Positions 1-11,665 of a stretch of DNA of 64,000 nt are shown piece after piece. The DNA is taken from assembly GCF_932294415.1 (NCBI RefSeq), contig NC_065536.1, positions 12,141,974 to 12,205,973 of the forward strand, given 5' to 3'. Numbering within the stretch: position 1 is the stretch's first letter; the number at the start of each line of letters is the position of its first letter. A program made the position numbers and the translations under genes. This DNA is from Quercus robur. Its lineage: Eukaryota; Streptophyta; Magnoliopsida; Fagales; Fagaceae. The notes beneath the pieces are model-generated. The model worked only from the letters and a program-made list of their open reading frames with translations, had not been told where the DNA came from and did not search any database.

Positions 1-320
1 AAATTCTCAGTATACAAAAAGATCCCAAATTGGTTTTCATACCAAATTTAGGGTTTCAAAAAAAACAATTTTTTTTTATTTTTTTTGTTAGAAAAAAGAA
101 AAAGAAAAAAACAGTGATCAATGTTAGTTTTCTGGGAACGAACCTAAGAAGAAAGCAAAGGAAGAAAGGTAACGAAAAAGCTGAGTGTGTTTTTCGATTC
201 TGACTTTAATACTGTCATAACCGAACTTTTATGGGTACCTTTGTTATTTCTGACTATATTACCCTTTAGAAAAAAGTTGCATATTTTTACCTCCATTAAT
301 TAATTTATTAGCTAGTTTTT

Positions 321-498
321 AGCTTTTACTTTCTTCCATTGTTATTCTAAACTAGCTATTCTAAACTCTCTTGTCAAAGTTAAATCTCTTATTATTATTA
401 TTTTTTTTTAGCTTTTACTTTCTTCCATTGTTATTCTAAACTAGCTATTCTAAACTCTCTTGTCAAAGTTAAATCTCTTATTATTATTATTTTTTTTT
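321..498. repeat. 89-bp tandem duplication
   Basis: Two near-identical 89-bp copies lie head to tail (321-409 and 410-498). Each begins AGCTTTTACTTTCTTCC and ends in a TTA-rich and poly-T run. The near identity suggests a recent duplication. No gene is seen around it: 1-1089 is AT-rich intergenic DNA. Confidence 0.9.
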
Positions 499-1089
499 AA
501 GTTAAATCTCTTCAAACCAATAAAAAAGAATGAAAAGACAAAAAGAGTGGTTAATATCAATTTGCAAAATAAATCTTTAAATAAAGTAGATGCAATTTTT
601 GGCCATAATCAGAACTTTTAACTCTTATTATAACTTTGATGTCTTTTTCACCTCTTCCTTTTTCTTAAGAAATACATGAGAATACAAGTTACATAATGTT
701 TTGGAAGATAAAAAGTAACTTGATTTTAAGAAGTACACATAATTATTTTAAATTAGCTTTTCTACATTAATGACAAATTATTTATATGTATATTTTTCTC
801 TATTTTTTCATAATATATAATTTCTCTATATGGAAGCACGAGATTATGAGAGATAATTAAATATTTAATATTCCTTAGCTTTAGAGATACTTGCTAACAA
901 GGCCTTTTGAAAATATATGGCTTATTTTGTTAAAAAATAAAATATAATTAGGTATTTTGGGGCAATAAAAATGTATATTTTTTAAAAAGGTAAAAGATAA
1001 ATATTTAAAAGAATAAAAAAATTTCCTAAAACAGAGGAAAAGAAAGAAACGAATGAGGAAGCAACATCACGGTAGTTAAGCATTTTTGG

Positions 1090-1946
1090 CAGAGGTGTCA
1101 ATGTTTGACCCAACCTACGAACACAACATGGGTTTTTGCGAGTTAGGGTTGAACCTTAACGGATTTGGGTCATAAACGATCGACTTGAAATCAACACGAT
1201 AAGAAACGTGTCATAAGCAGGTCAACCCGCATAATCCGCAATAGACACATTTGATATGCCAATTTATTTGTATCAACCCAAAATAACCCTTTTAACTAGT
1301 ATAACAAATAAATATTCATTTTATTTTAGATTTGTCAAGTACCTTTTATATCCAACTTATACTTTAAACTTAAAAAGAAAAGTGAGTAATTACAAATACT
1401 TACAAGTGATATAATTGTAAATTGAAACTTTATAAACACTAGTCATGATCAATTTATTGTTTGCACCAATTCTTTCAATATTGATACTTAACAATTGGCG
1501 AGTCTTGTGGATGTTATATTTTTGAAGAACTATGTTATTTTGAATTTGGATTGAAGTGTATGCACTTCTTTTGAAAAGTAAAGAACTTATTTCTAGATGA
1601 ATGTTATATTTTCGTTGAAATATGTTATTTTAAATGTGGGTTGAAGATTTGAAGTGTATGCATTGCTTTTAGGATGTAAAGAACTTATTTCTCTATGGAT
1701 GTTATATTTAATATTAAGCAGATTAAAATGGGTTGTGTTACATTCGTGTCAACCCAACCCAACCCGTTTATTAAATGTGTCAAGTGAGTCGGGTCGTGTC
1801 AACTTGCTTCATTAACAAGTCAGGTTAGGGTTGAAGAGTCATGACGCGATTATTAAATGGGCCGGGTTCTAGTTGAGACATTTAATTGATTACCCCTACC
1901 TCAACATGACACGAACCCAACACGCTAACATAAATTGACACCCCTA
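1090..1946. mobile_element. hAT-type non-autonomous element
   Basis: The left end reads CAGAGGTGTCAATG and the right end reads TTGACACCCCTA, an imperfect terminal inverted repeat of the hAT kind. Flanking 8-bp direct repeats match at 7 of 8 positions (1082-1089 and 1947-1954). The interior carries 'AACCCGTTTATTAAA'-like blocks, also seen in the elements near 56.2-57.8 kb. No transposase ORF is present, so it would need a transposase supplied in trans. Confidence 0.65.
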
Positions 1947-2128
1947 ATTATTGGGCAATGATTGAGTTTCAGTACAGACAAGATCTTGTCAAATATGGGA
2001 ACTTAGTTTGTTTAGTTCCATTTGTTTTTTGTCCAAAAGAAAGAGAATTGTGTCTTCCTGCAATTGGACCCATAAACCCGGGGTGGAGATATTTAACAAG
2101 CATTAATTTAACAAAAGCAATTATGAAA

Positions 2129-2320
2129 GAATAATGCTACATACACAAACTATTTTATAAAATTTTTATAAACTGCTGATGTGGCTTTAACATTTTCCAA
2201 ATAGTTATTGTAAGTAAAAATGTGATGTTAGTGATGGACCCATATTAAAACTAGTAAGAATTTGCCACATTAGCAGTTTATAAAAATGTTGTAAAATAGT
2301 TTGTGTCTATAGCATTATTC
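2129..2320. mobile_element. Mutator-like MITE, 192 bp
   Basis: The ends are perfect inverted repeats for at least GAATAATGCTA, with weaker pairing over about 60 bp. A 9-bp direct repeat ATTATGAAA flanks it (2120-2128 and 2321-2329). A 9-bp duplication is typical of Mutator-like elements. There is no coding capacity. Confidence 0.75.
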
Positions 2321-2507
2321 ATTATGAAAACCTACTTTCCTTAGAACTCGCCAATGGTGGGCAAATCAAACCAATCATAACTTTGTCTTGCACCGATCAC
2401 ATTTAGGAACTTTTGTGTAATTTGGGATTTGTCAAGCCTACACATGTGATTCCTCGATACTAATGATTTACTAAAAGCATGAACTTGAATGTTTTAATAA
2501 CTAATAG

Positions 2508-2687
2508 GTCATGCTAACGAGTGCGCTTAGAGCAATGGTTAACAATCCATGTTAGGAAAGTTTTGAAACCACTTTTATAGAAAAAAAAAAAAGCTGTTAA
2601 AACATTATTATTTTTTTCTTTTCTCATAAAAACTTTCTTTAAATGGATTGCTAACCATTGCCCTAAAGGCATCTGTTAGCATTTCCC
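2508..2687. mobile_element. Mutator-like MITE, 180 bp
   Basis: Inverted ends share ATGCTAAC and then imperfect pairing for about 50 bp (GCAATGGTTA against its complement). An 11-bp direct repeat ATAACTAATAG flanks the element (2497-2507 and 2688-2698). It is non-coding, with an A-rich and T-rich centre. Confidence 0.65.
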
Positions 2688-3139
2688 ATAACTAATAGCC
2701 CTTGACTTGTTTGGCTCGTGAATGGCCAAGGGTCATTAATATTTTGGGCCATCTACTAAAAGTGGATGTAAATTATTTAGTTCAAATTAGGATTGGTCAT
2801 AGGTCAATCAAAGTTAGATAGGGGTAAACTTGCCACTCAACCAGCCACTATGGTGAGGAAAAACAAAACCCATCACCATTTGACTCAATTAGAACACTTA
2901 ACCAAATTGGGTTTTCATATTGGCATTTGGATGTGATGGTTTCAACTTATGGTGAGGACGATTGAACAATTAGGGAGTTTGGCAAAGGGAAAGGGTGGTG
3001 TAGATCGCAAGGAAAGAGGGACTTTGGTGGTCCCTGATGATAGATTTGTAGTTGTTGGTGTTGAAAACATAACCTTAGGTGGGAAGGAAGGAGGCTAAGG
3101 CTTTAAATGAGAGAGATGAGCCATTGGAGGAGTGATGGG

Positions 3140-3432
3140 AGAAAGTATACTATGTTTCGGTAATACCAACTTAGCATCTGTTTTGGTATTTCCTACCCAA
3201 TAAATGAGTGACACTTTTCAAAAAATCACATCAAACTACTCTAATAAATGATTAATTTATCTTCCCGATAGTATAGAAGATTGTGATTAATTTATTGGAG
3301 TAGTCTGATGTGGTTTTTTGAAACAAGTGTCACTCATTTATTGGGTAAAAAATACCAAAACACATGCTAAGTTGGTATTATCGAAATACCAAAACACATG
3401 CTGAGTTGGTATTACCGAAATATAGTATACTT
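3140..3432. repeat. Long fold-back inverted repeat
   Basis: The two halves are inverted copies over about 100 bp each. Both contain AGTATACTAT-type ends, TTGGTATTACCGAAA-type blocks and the CCAATAAATGAGTGACAC block. The right half has an extra duplicated segment (ACACATGCTAAGTTGG, then ACACATGCTGAGTTGG). It is probably a MITE. The target-site duplication could not be fixed because the flanks are themselves part of the palindrome. Confidence 0.6.
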
Positions 3433-4074
3433 TCTCGAGCGATGGGGGAAGGGGGATATACTAGTGGGTCGAGTTTAAAATCTGAAATTTGTTACCCATT
3501 GTCAATCCTATCAAACTGTTTGTTATCCTAACCGATATATATATCCCTTATGTTTAATGATCTAAGCACTATTTAATGATGGGAAAATAATGTAAATTTG
3601 AGATAAAACAAAGTGGTCAACTTCTGGCAATAATTTGAAGTTTTCTATCTAAGAGATTTGTTTTAGACCCTTGATTTTTAGACAATGAAGAGTATTAATT
3701 AGAACATCATGACTCGTCATTGTCAGTAGCAACTTTTTAAAATCATGACTATTCAGAGTTAATTCATAACTCTTCAAAAATAGTTATTCTTTAAAAGTTA
3801 TTTTGTTTTCTTAAAAAAATTGACTTATAATGTTATAATTCAATGCATCTCATCTTATCTATATATATATAACCGAAACTTTTAATGCTTCCACAATTTT
3901 CCACATCAGCACAGTATTAAAAATAAAATAAAAATAAAATAAAAAACCAAAAAGCACAGTATTAAAAAATTAAAAAAAATAATAATAATAAAAAAATCCT
4001 TTCCCATACCCTTTCACGATGGTTTTCACGGGGGAATTTGCAGAGTAACGGTGTGAGGGGGTTGTATGTGGTAA

Positions 4075-4905
4075 GTTAGGCAACGTTTGAAAGATTTAAG
4101 AAAACTAGTATCTCGAGTTTTAGAAACTCGAGATCCAATTTAAAAACAAGTTTTAGAAACTCGTTTTGCACTTGCCGTGAATTGTTGACTGGGCTTGAAG
4201 TGCCACATAGATCTCGAGTCTATAAGACTCGAGTTCTAAAAAACCAAAACCGAGTCTTACAAACTCGATTTTTGTCGGACTTGAAGAAACACAAAACCTG
4301 AAGAACGCAGCAAGAACAGAGCAAGAATAGAGACGAAGAGACTTGAAGAACTCAGCGATCTGACGATGAAGAACAGGAACCCACGGGAAGAAGAAGAACA
4401 CAACGGAGCTTCACCGCCGCTGCCTCCGTCGCTCCTGGGATGGAAGAACACGATGAAGAAGAACACAACAGAGCTTCGCCGCCACTGCCTCCGTCGTTTC
4501 TGATTTGGGATTTCTGATTTGTTGTTCAGATTTATTGTCCCTTCGTGTTTCTTCTGATTTGTTGGTTATTCCTTTGTGTTCCAGAGTGTTCCTCGTGTTT
4601 CTGTGTGTTTCTGTTATGGTGTTTTTCTGTTCTGGTGTGTTTCTGTTCTGGTGTTTTTCTGTTTTGGTGTTCTTCATGTTTCTGTTTTAGGGTGTGAAAT
4701 CTCTTTATGGAACTTGAGTCTTTAAAACTCGAGTTCCACACAGGAAATCGAGTTTTAAAAACTCAATTTCTACGTGGACTTTTCCTCCACATCAGCTACC
4801 ACCACATGCAAATCGAGACTTAAAAACTCGAGTTTTATATTGGAACTCGAGTTTTAGACACTCGAGATGCTAGTTTTCAACATTCTTTTACAACGTGACA
4901 ACTAA
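4075..4905. repeat. Inverted-repeat element with CTCGAG hairpins
   Basis: This segment sits inside the Helitron candidate. Its ends are inverted copies for about 47 bp (GAAAACTAGTATCTCGAG against the complement of the right end). Many short dyads of the type CTCGAGTTTTAGAAACTCGAG lie in both subterminal parts (4105-4265 and 4700-4865). The centre encodes no convincing protein. The layout resembles subterminal repeats of DNA transposons; the superfamily is not determined. Confidence 0.5.
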
Positions 4906-5583
4906 CTAAATTTTTTAATATTTATTGTTATTTAGAAAAAAAATTATGGTTTTCACAATGCTCTCCTTTTCCCAAATTCTCTGCCTTTCCCACCATCGAC
5001 CATTGATCATCTACCTTCTTCAGACAAGAGAAATAACCCCACATCCGAGGGTGGGAATGTAAAAAAGAAATTATTATTTTACCTCATCTTTCTCTCTCTT
5101 CAAGCACAACTCTCAGCTTTCCTCTCTCTCACATCTCGGCTCTGTCTCTCTCAATTCAAAAGCTTGAAGGCTGCGGCAAGGGACGACGGCGGCAGGGGTT
5201 GGAAGATAGTGAAAGCAGCGGTGGCTTGAAAATTTTTCATTTCTGGGTTTCTGTTTCACTTGCCGTGGTCATGGATAGTGGGCTTTGCTCACCGTGGGTT
5301 GTGGGTCGTGGGTGATGGGTGATAGGCTTTGCTCACCAGTAGTTGCTGGGTGTTTGGGTGGCTTTGAATGTTGGTTTGGTGGTTGTTTGGGTGTTGGTTT
5401 AATTGGTGGATGTTTGGTTTGGTGGGTCTTTGGGTGGCTTCAGATCGGCCTCTACCTCCCTCTCTCACGCCTTAATGGGTATGGGTCGAGGGTCGTGGGG
5501 TCGTGTCCCCTTCACCTTCGATGTTTCTGTACTGACCCAGCCCGTCGAGACCGACCCAAAGGTATTATCTTATAAACCTATAA

Positions 5584-5620
<37 letters not shown>

Positions 5621-5751
5621 CTAAATCAGAACTCTATAACTATATATATATATATAAACCTTTCATGATATTTTTTTTTTCGCGACTGTTCAATTTCTAG
5701 GTTTATTGCTATTGCCTTTCTCTTCATTCTTTTCCTCCATTCGAATCAGAG

Positions 5752-6000
5752 TTAGATAATCAATTTGAATATATGTTTTTGTGTAGAAACTGAGCTATTG
5801 GTCAATTTGAATTGTTTTTGTGTGGAAACTGAGCTATGTGTTTGAATTTGTTTAGTGGAACTGTAGTTTTTGTGCACACACTTAGATAATCAATTTGAAT
5901 ATATGTTTTTGTGTGGAAATTGAGCTATTAGTCAATTTGAATTGTTTTTGTGTGGAAACTGAGCTATGGGTTTGAATTTGTTTAGTGGAAACTGAGCGAG
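5752..6000. repeat. 130-bp tandem duplication
   Basis: Two copies start with TTAGATAATCAATTTGAA at 5752 and 5882, with a few mismatches and a shorter second copy. They lie within the Helitron candidate. Confidence 0.8.
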
Positions 6001-6003
6001 GTG

Positions 6004-7773
6004 GAGTTATCAGCTTGCTTCTGGATAATCTTAATGAAATTGGTGTGGAGTACGTTGAGGTTAGTTATTCATTACATTGTTCATACTGAATTATGTCTTT
6101 TTTTTTCTTTTTTTTCTTTTTTTTTTTCTTTACAAATATGGAGCTGGTTTTTAATAGTTATAGCAAATATTTGGTTGCTGTTTTAAATCTACTTTTATGC
6201 TTGGATATATATGTTTCTTTTCATAGATATAAATTAATTTTCTGTAACATTTTCTTCTTTGGTATATTTTGTTGTTAGAAGTATGGCTTTGATTATGTGT
6301 GGTTTATATGTAAAATTTTTTATATTGACGTCTTGAATTGAGGTTGATTTTGGGTACAATTGACATCAGACAGTTGATTTTGAACAGTTGATTTTGTATA
6401 GTTGATTTTGTATATAAAACAGCCTTTTAAATTCTAATGTCATCATCTTATTCCTCTCATTGCAAATTGAACCAAATTCAATGGAAATCCCCCACTTGGG
6501 TTTTGGCCTGTTTATGGGTTGAAAATATATATCTGGGTTTTTTGTAATCTTGGGATCTAACTTTGGTTTGGGATATATTATATATATGAAATTAATGGGC
6601 AGCAATGCAGTGGATTGGTGTGTAAAATTGTTGTGCCCAATTCATTGGACAATATGGAGATGCTATAAATGGCACATTTGAGGTTGATGACCCCGCCCCC
6701 CCCCCCCCCCCCCCCCTTACTGTTTTCCCAATTAGGTAATAGTTAATAGGATGAACCTGTGGAAACATTGTTAATGTGGTTTTGTTTTGTTTTGTTTTTT
6801 TGTTTTTTTTTTTTTTTTCAGCTCACATAGTGAATGATGGGACCCATGTGAAAATTGATACATATTTAGAAACATGGATTAGGAAAAAGGAAATAAGTTG
6901 AACCAGGGGAAACATTATGAAAAATGTATCTTGGTCTCATCTCACATATTGAATGACCAAGTGTAAATTGCGTAATTACTAGAAATGTGCAAATACAAAT
7001 ACTTTGATAGTGGTCAGTTTTACTACAGAAACCTAAGAAAAGATCTATGCTGTTTGTGAGGTAAATTAGTATTTGTAAATTAGTATTGTAATAATTTGTG
7101 TATGTGTGTGGTGAGAGTTTTTTTTTTTTTTTTTTTTTTTTGATAAAGAAGTTGTTGTATATGGGTTAAAAATATATATTTGGGTTTTTTGTAATCCTGG
7201 GATCTAACTTTGGTTTGGGATATATTATATATATGAAATTAATGGGCAGCAATGCAGTGTATTAGAGTTATCAACTTGCTTCCTGATAATCTTAATGAAA
7301 TTGGTGTGGAGTACGTTGAGGTTAGTTATTCATTACATTGTTCATACTGAATTATGTCTTTTTTTTTTTCTTTTCTTTACAAATATGGAGCAGGTTTTTA
7401 ATAGTTACAGCAAATATTTGGTTGCTGTTTTAAATCTACTTTTATGCTTAGATATATATGTTTCTTTTCATAGATATAAATTAATTTTTTGTAACATTTT
7501 CTTCTTTGGTATATTTTGTTGTTAGAAGTATGGCTTTGATTATGTGTGGTTTATATGTAAAATTTGTATATTGATGTCTTGAATTGAGGTTGATTTTGGG
7601 TACAGTTGACATCAGGCAGTTGATTTTGTATATAAAACAGCCTTTTAAATTCTAATGTCATCATCTTATTCCTCTCATTGCAAATTGAACCAAATTCAAT
7701 AGAAATCCCTGGGTTTTGGCCTGTTTATGGGTTGAAAATATATATCTGGATTTTTTTGTAATCTTGGGATCTA
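6004..7773. repeat. Direct duplication of a ~0.5-kb block
   Basis: 6004-6560 and 7265-7773 are the same block with small indels. Both start GAGTTATCA, share TTAATGAAATTGGTGTGGAG, and end GTAATCTTGGGATCTAA. A third partial copy of the end of the block lies at about 7160-7262. The spacing is about 1.26 kb. No ORF spans the copies, so this is structural duplication inside the mobile element rather than a gene family. Confidence 0.8.
6691..6716 (+). repeat. Poly-C tract (C4GC21)
   Basis: This is an uninterrupted run of 21 C after CCCCG in otherwise AT-rich DNA. Such runs are rare in plant intergenic DNA. They can form i-motif or G-quadruplex structures and are unreliable in assemblies. Confidence 0.9.
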
Positions 7774-7949
7774 ATGAATGTAGCAACAACTTATCAATTG
7801 AAGAAGATGGTGATTGTACAAAATTTCAAAAACTTGATGTTCAAACCAATGTGCAACTCACACCAACATCTGTACTCAAGGAAAACAAAAGGGCATATTC
7901 AGGGACTACTACAAAGCAACAAAGGAAGAAGATACAAAAAACACTTTAA
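7774..7949 (+). other. Possible captured exon, unrecognised
   Basis: Two frames stay open here just after the second copy of the duplicated block. Base composition changes from T-rich to A-rich, protein-like sequence (ELDVQTN-like, then a lysine-rich end). I do not recognise a family. It could be an exon caught by the Helitron candidate or chance openness. There is no start-codon context or splice consensus strong enough to call a gene. Confidence 0.2.
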
Positions 7950-8902
7950 AGTTGTCTTCAATCTCTAAGATTTTCTATGCACAATTTGGTTTTATTGAAT
8001 TTGTGATTTTGGTACTAAACACGTTTTGGAACAAAGGAAATTTTTTTGCTTTTATGCACAATTTGGTTTTAAATTGAAACATAGAGGAATTAAACTCTTA
8101 TATTTAGTTATTTGAGGATTTTTTTTAGTATAGCGTTAACTGTTTGTCTATATACATCTAATTTCTAAATATTGTAGTGTTCTCTTTACATTTAAAAAAC
8201 TCCTGAGACTCAATTTGAATTGTAACTTATCATGTTTAAATAATTTCTTTTGAATTTTAAGTAATTAATATTTGCATTGGTATGTTGTTGAGATTCAATA
8301 GTTGTGTCTTTAAAATCAAGAGGAACTGAAAAACAATATCTAAACTTCAACATTTTTTAAATATAATGCATGCATTGAATATTTAGTGGAAGACATGAAA
8401 TAAATGAAATTGAAAAATAAGAACGTGCTACTAGAGAATTGATGCTGAATTCCAATAGCTAATGTCACATCATTTGGAAAAAATTGGTAGCTTTCCCGTG
8501 CATCGCATGGGTTAGCGACTAGTTTTAATAAAATAAAAATCATCATCTGATTTTTATCACATGTGGCACGTGAGCGTATAATTATACTATTTTCCATGGA
8601 TTCTTGAAACATCCTCACCTGAGTAATATACCTTTTTTTTTTTTGGAATAATTGTAGGAACACACTCTTTCTCACACTAAAATCTATACCATACTTAAGT
8701 GTTGACAGTTGACTCATGATTAGTACATAAGTTGACAAAACATGCATAGGTACCCATGGTAGACCCACGTGTCAAAGTGCTGAAATCCAATTACTAATTG
8801 ACACATAAGGAAAGTTTAAATTTGGGTGTGGTCAGGGATGGACCCAATATTTCAAGCAAAGGGGAGCCCAAGTATAAGAAAAGAAAAGAAAAAAAAAGAC
8901 GC

Positions 8903-9055
8903 GTTATGTCCATAATATTTTTACAACACTTTTATAACAAATTCTAAGTGGTTAATTGTTACTATTTTACTGAAATTACTTTTTTACCCAGTAATAACAG
9001 TCAGTAATAACCTACTACTTGAGATTTGTTGTGAAAATGTTGTGGACATAGCATT
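8903..9055. mobile_element. Mutator-like MITE
   Basis: Inverted ends pair TTATGTCCATAATATTTTTACAAC with GTTGTGGACATAGCA. The interior carries the usual pair of complementary blocks (CTAAGTGGTTAATTGTTACT and AACCTACTACTTGAG). The same family recurs near 42.1, 42.8 and 47.9 kb. No clean target duplication was found here. Confidence 0.55.
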
Positions 9056-9259
9056 TCTAAAAATAAAAATGTTCACAAATAAGTGAGGTAGAAGAGTGGC
9101 CAAGCTACAAACATTGGGCTAAGGATTTACATGAGTTCGGGCTAGACTGGAATGAGTTAGGCAAATGATTTTAGAAGGGAAACGGCCAAGCAACATAGAA
9201 GAGGGGCCCAAATATAAATTTTTATTTTTTTGGCTAAAAATATGTCATATATATATATT

Positions 9260-10729
9260 GTTGTGAAATTTTAAAGTACTCACAAGTGTACGAATCGTAT
9301 CGAAATAAAGTTTGACAAGAATGAGGTCGAACCCACAGGGACTTGAATGAACGTAGCAAAATTAATCAAATTTTAACTAAATTAATCCTAATCTAGTTTA
9401 ATAAAAATTGGTTGTTTGAAATTAAATATACTAAGCAAATAATTAAACTAAGCAAAGGTATAATATAAAGTAGTAAAGAGATGTAAACAATCTAGAGAAA
9501 GGAATTAAGGTTTTGGAATCCGCCTTGTTAATTCATATCAGCTTATATTTATGATCATTAATTTTTCCCAACTATTATATGATAATCTTGGTCTAAAAAA
9601 AAAAACTATTGCATGATAGTCTAGAAATCAATCTTGCTATCATGGAAAATATTCTCATTAAAATCCTTGTTTTAAAAATCAAAGGCATGTTCTTCTTTAC
9701 TTCTTAAGTATAAAATCAAATTATCAATTGTATCCCTAGCCAAACAAATCACAAGAGATATCCAATTTTAAAATCAAGAAATAATAAACCAAGCATTCAA
9801 TTAATTAAGTCAAATCCTAAATCATGAGAAAAACATGATTGAACTTATATCTAGAATCCCATCTTAGTCAATTGATATGAAGCAAGAACAATTTAAATCA
9901 TTAAAGAACAAATATTGTGGGAAAAACCAAATCGCATAAATAATACTGATAATCCTTAACAAGGTTTCATCCTCAACCTCAATTATAAATTTAGCTACTC
10001 ATGGTAATTGAAATAAAACACAAAATTAAAATACTAAACATTAAACTAGACAAATAAAATAGAGAAAGAAATAGTCACAATACTAGAGAAAAGCCACATA
10101 GGAAGCCAAATGCGGCTGCCTGCTTCCAACGCTGCAGCCCTAATACTAGCCTCCTCTGAATTTTGCCCTAAAAAGCCTTTAAACAGGTCAAGGAATCCTA
10201 ATACAAGTTGAATTCCTATTTGGAAAAAATCCCAGATTTTTAAGTTTCACTTAACCGACGATATTGGCCCATTTAATGTCAGAAGTCGGACTTTTGGTAA
10301 ACTAAAAAGTTGTAGCCTTTAAGTTAACTTTCCAACCCAACTTGAATCATCTCGATTGGATGTCTGATCCAAAAGTTATGCCAAAAATACTAACTGATGT
10401 GTAGACTGGAATCCTAATCCAAATTGAATTTGGATTTTGTGCAAATTTCTATTGATTCCTTGCTCCAATTGGACTTAAATTTAATTGAGTTGGCCTTCTT
10501 TAACTTCATCATGGCCCTTGTAAAAGTAAAGTCCACTAGCGTTTTTCTTTGCACAAATCAACTTATTTAATTTCATTTCCTACAAAAGATAAATTCACGC
10601 AATAAGATTCAATTAAGCACAAAACTGATTATTCAGCATTATTCCAAAACCAAATATAAAATGCATGAATTAACTCAAAATAAGTATGATAATGCTTTCT
10701 AACAGTGATATAAATATGCAAAATTAAGG
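9260..10729. repeat. Retroelement-like non-coding DNA
   Basis: No ORF of substance is seen. The segment begins with a CAAGTGTACGAATCGTATCG block followed by GGTCGAACCCACAGGGACT. This pairing recurs in non-coding parts of plant LTR retrotransposons. The rest is AT-rich with one GC-richer stretch at 10090-10200. It directly abuts the pararetrovirus. Assignment to a specific element family is an inference. Confidence 0.35.
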
Positions 10730-11665
10730 CTTTATGAACGGAATATTGATGGTTTGTCTGAACAAGAAATCATTAAAAAAATGAGTCATATGTCTATGGT
10801 TGGTATTGCTTATCAAAATAACCATGATCTTGATCAACCTGAAATTGTTAATTTACTTGTTACTGGTTTTTCTGGTACTCTTCGTGGATGGTGGGATTCA
10901 TATATCACTGAAGAATCCAGAGAGTCTATTAAACATGTTGTTAAAAAGAATGATGAAGGTTTGCCTATTTTTGATCAAAGTATCGATCATGGTATTCCTG
11001 ATGGTGTTAATACCTTGATCTATACTATTCTCAAACATTTTGTTGGTACTCCATCCAATATTTCATCTCATGTTTCTGACTATTTAAATAATTTGAGTTA
11101 TCCTACCATGTCTGATTACAGATGGTATCAAGATGTTTTTACTTCCAGAGTGATGCTCCAGAAAGATTGTCATAAGCCTTATTGGAAAGAAAAATTTATT
11201 GACGGTCTGCCTCCTATCTTTGCTCATAAGGTAAAACAAGAGTTAATGGGTAAAAATGATTCTATTGATTATGATAATTTAACCTATAGTGACATTTTCA
11301 GTACTATTAAAAAACTTGGTATCAATATGTGTAATAATGAAAAATTGTAAAAACACCAATTAAAGAATAAAAGAAAAGCTAAATATGAAATGCGAAACTT
11401 CTGTGAACAATATGGTTTGCCTCCTATTGCTCCTTCCAGGCAAAAAAGTAAAAAACATGATAAAAGCTATAAAAAATATAAAAAATACAGAAATAACTTT
11501 GTTAAACCTAATGATTTCTATGCTAAGAAGAAAAATGTTTCTAAAAAATATGTTAAACAAAGATCAGATAAAGGTAAATGCTTTAATTGTGGTAAACCTG
11601 GACACTTCAGTAAAGACTGTAAGGAAAAACTTGGTAAGTTAAAAAAAAAAAATTTAACATATTAA
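10730..11665 (+). pseudogene. Pararetrovirus coat-protein region with CCHC knuckle
   Basis: This is the middle of viral ORF1, read in one frame. The coat (gag-like) domain is open from about 10730 to a stop at 11348-11350. The same frame then continues through a lysine-rich stretch into a zinc knuckle C-X2-C-X4-H-X4-C at 11579-11620. This type of knuckle binds RNA during packaging in caulimovirids. The frame is lost at the A-run 11641-11652. The ATG at 10754 is internal to the polyprotein and is not a real start. The product would be part of a polyprotein cut by the viral protease. One stop and one homopolymer frameshift make it non-functional as it stands. Confidence 0.75.

Larger units (their letters stand above)
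3858..8522 (+). mobile_element. Candidate non-autonomous Helitron, 4.67 kb
   Basis: The 5' end reads TCTATATATATATAACCG, preceded by A. The 3' end is a short hairpin (CCCGTGcatcgCATGGG at about 8495-8511) followed by TTAGCGACTAG and then T. A|TC...CTAG|T with a hairpin just before CTAG is the Helitron signature, and no target duplication is expected. No Rep/helicase ORF is present. The interior has a CT-rich, promoter-like stretch (5080-5270), duplicated blocks and a possible exon near 7774-7949. Pairing of these two ends into one element is an inference; the 3' end is the stronger call. Confidence 0.55.

Noticed and set aside
4411-4741. Minus-strand ORFs rich in K, N, T, E
   Set aside because: They arise from TGTTTCTGTT-type simple repeats on the plus strand; no homology or codon structure.
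5285-5624. 96-codon plus-strand ORF in the Helitron candidate
   Set aside because: Gly/Trp/Val-rich translation of a GTGG-rich stretch running into (AT)n; more like captured promoter or UTR than coding sequence.
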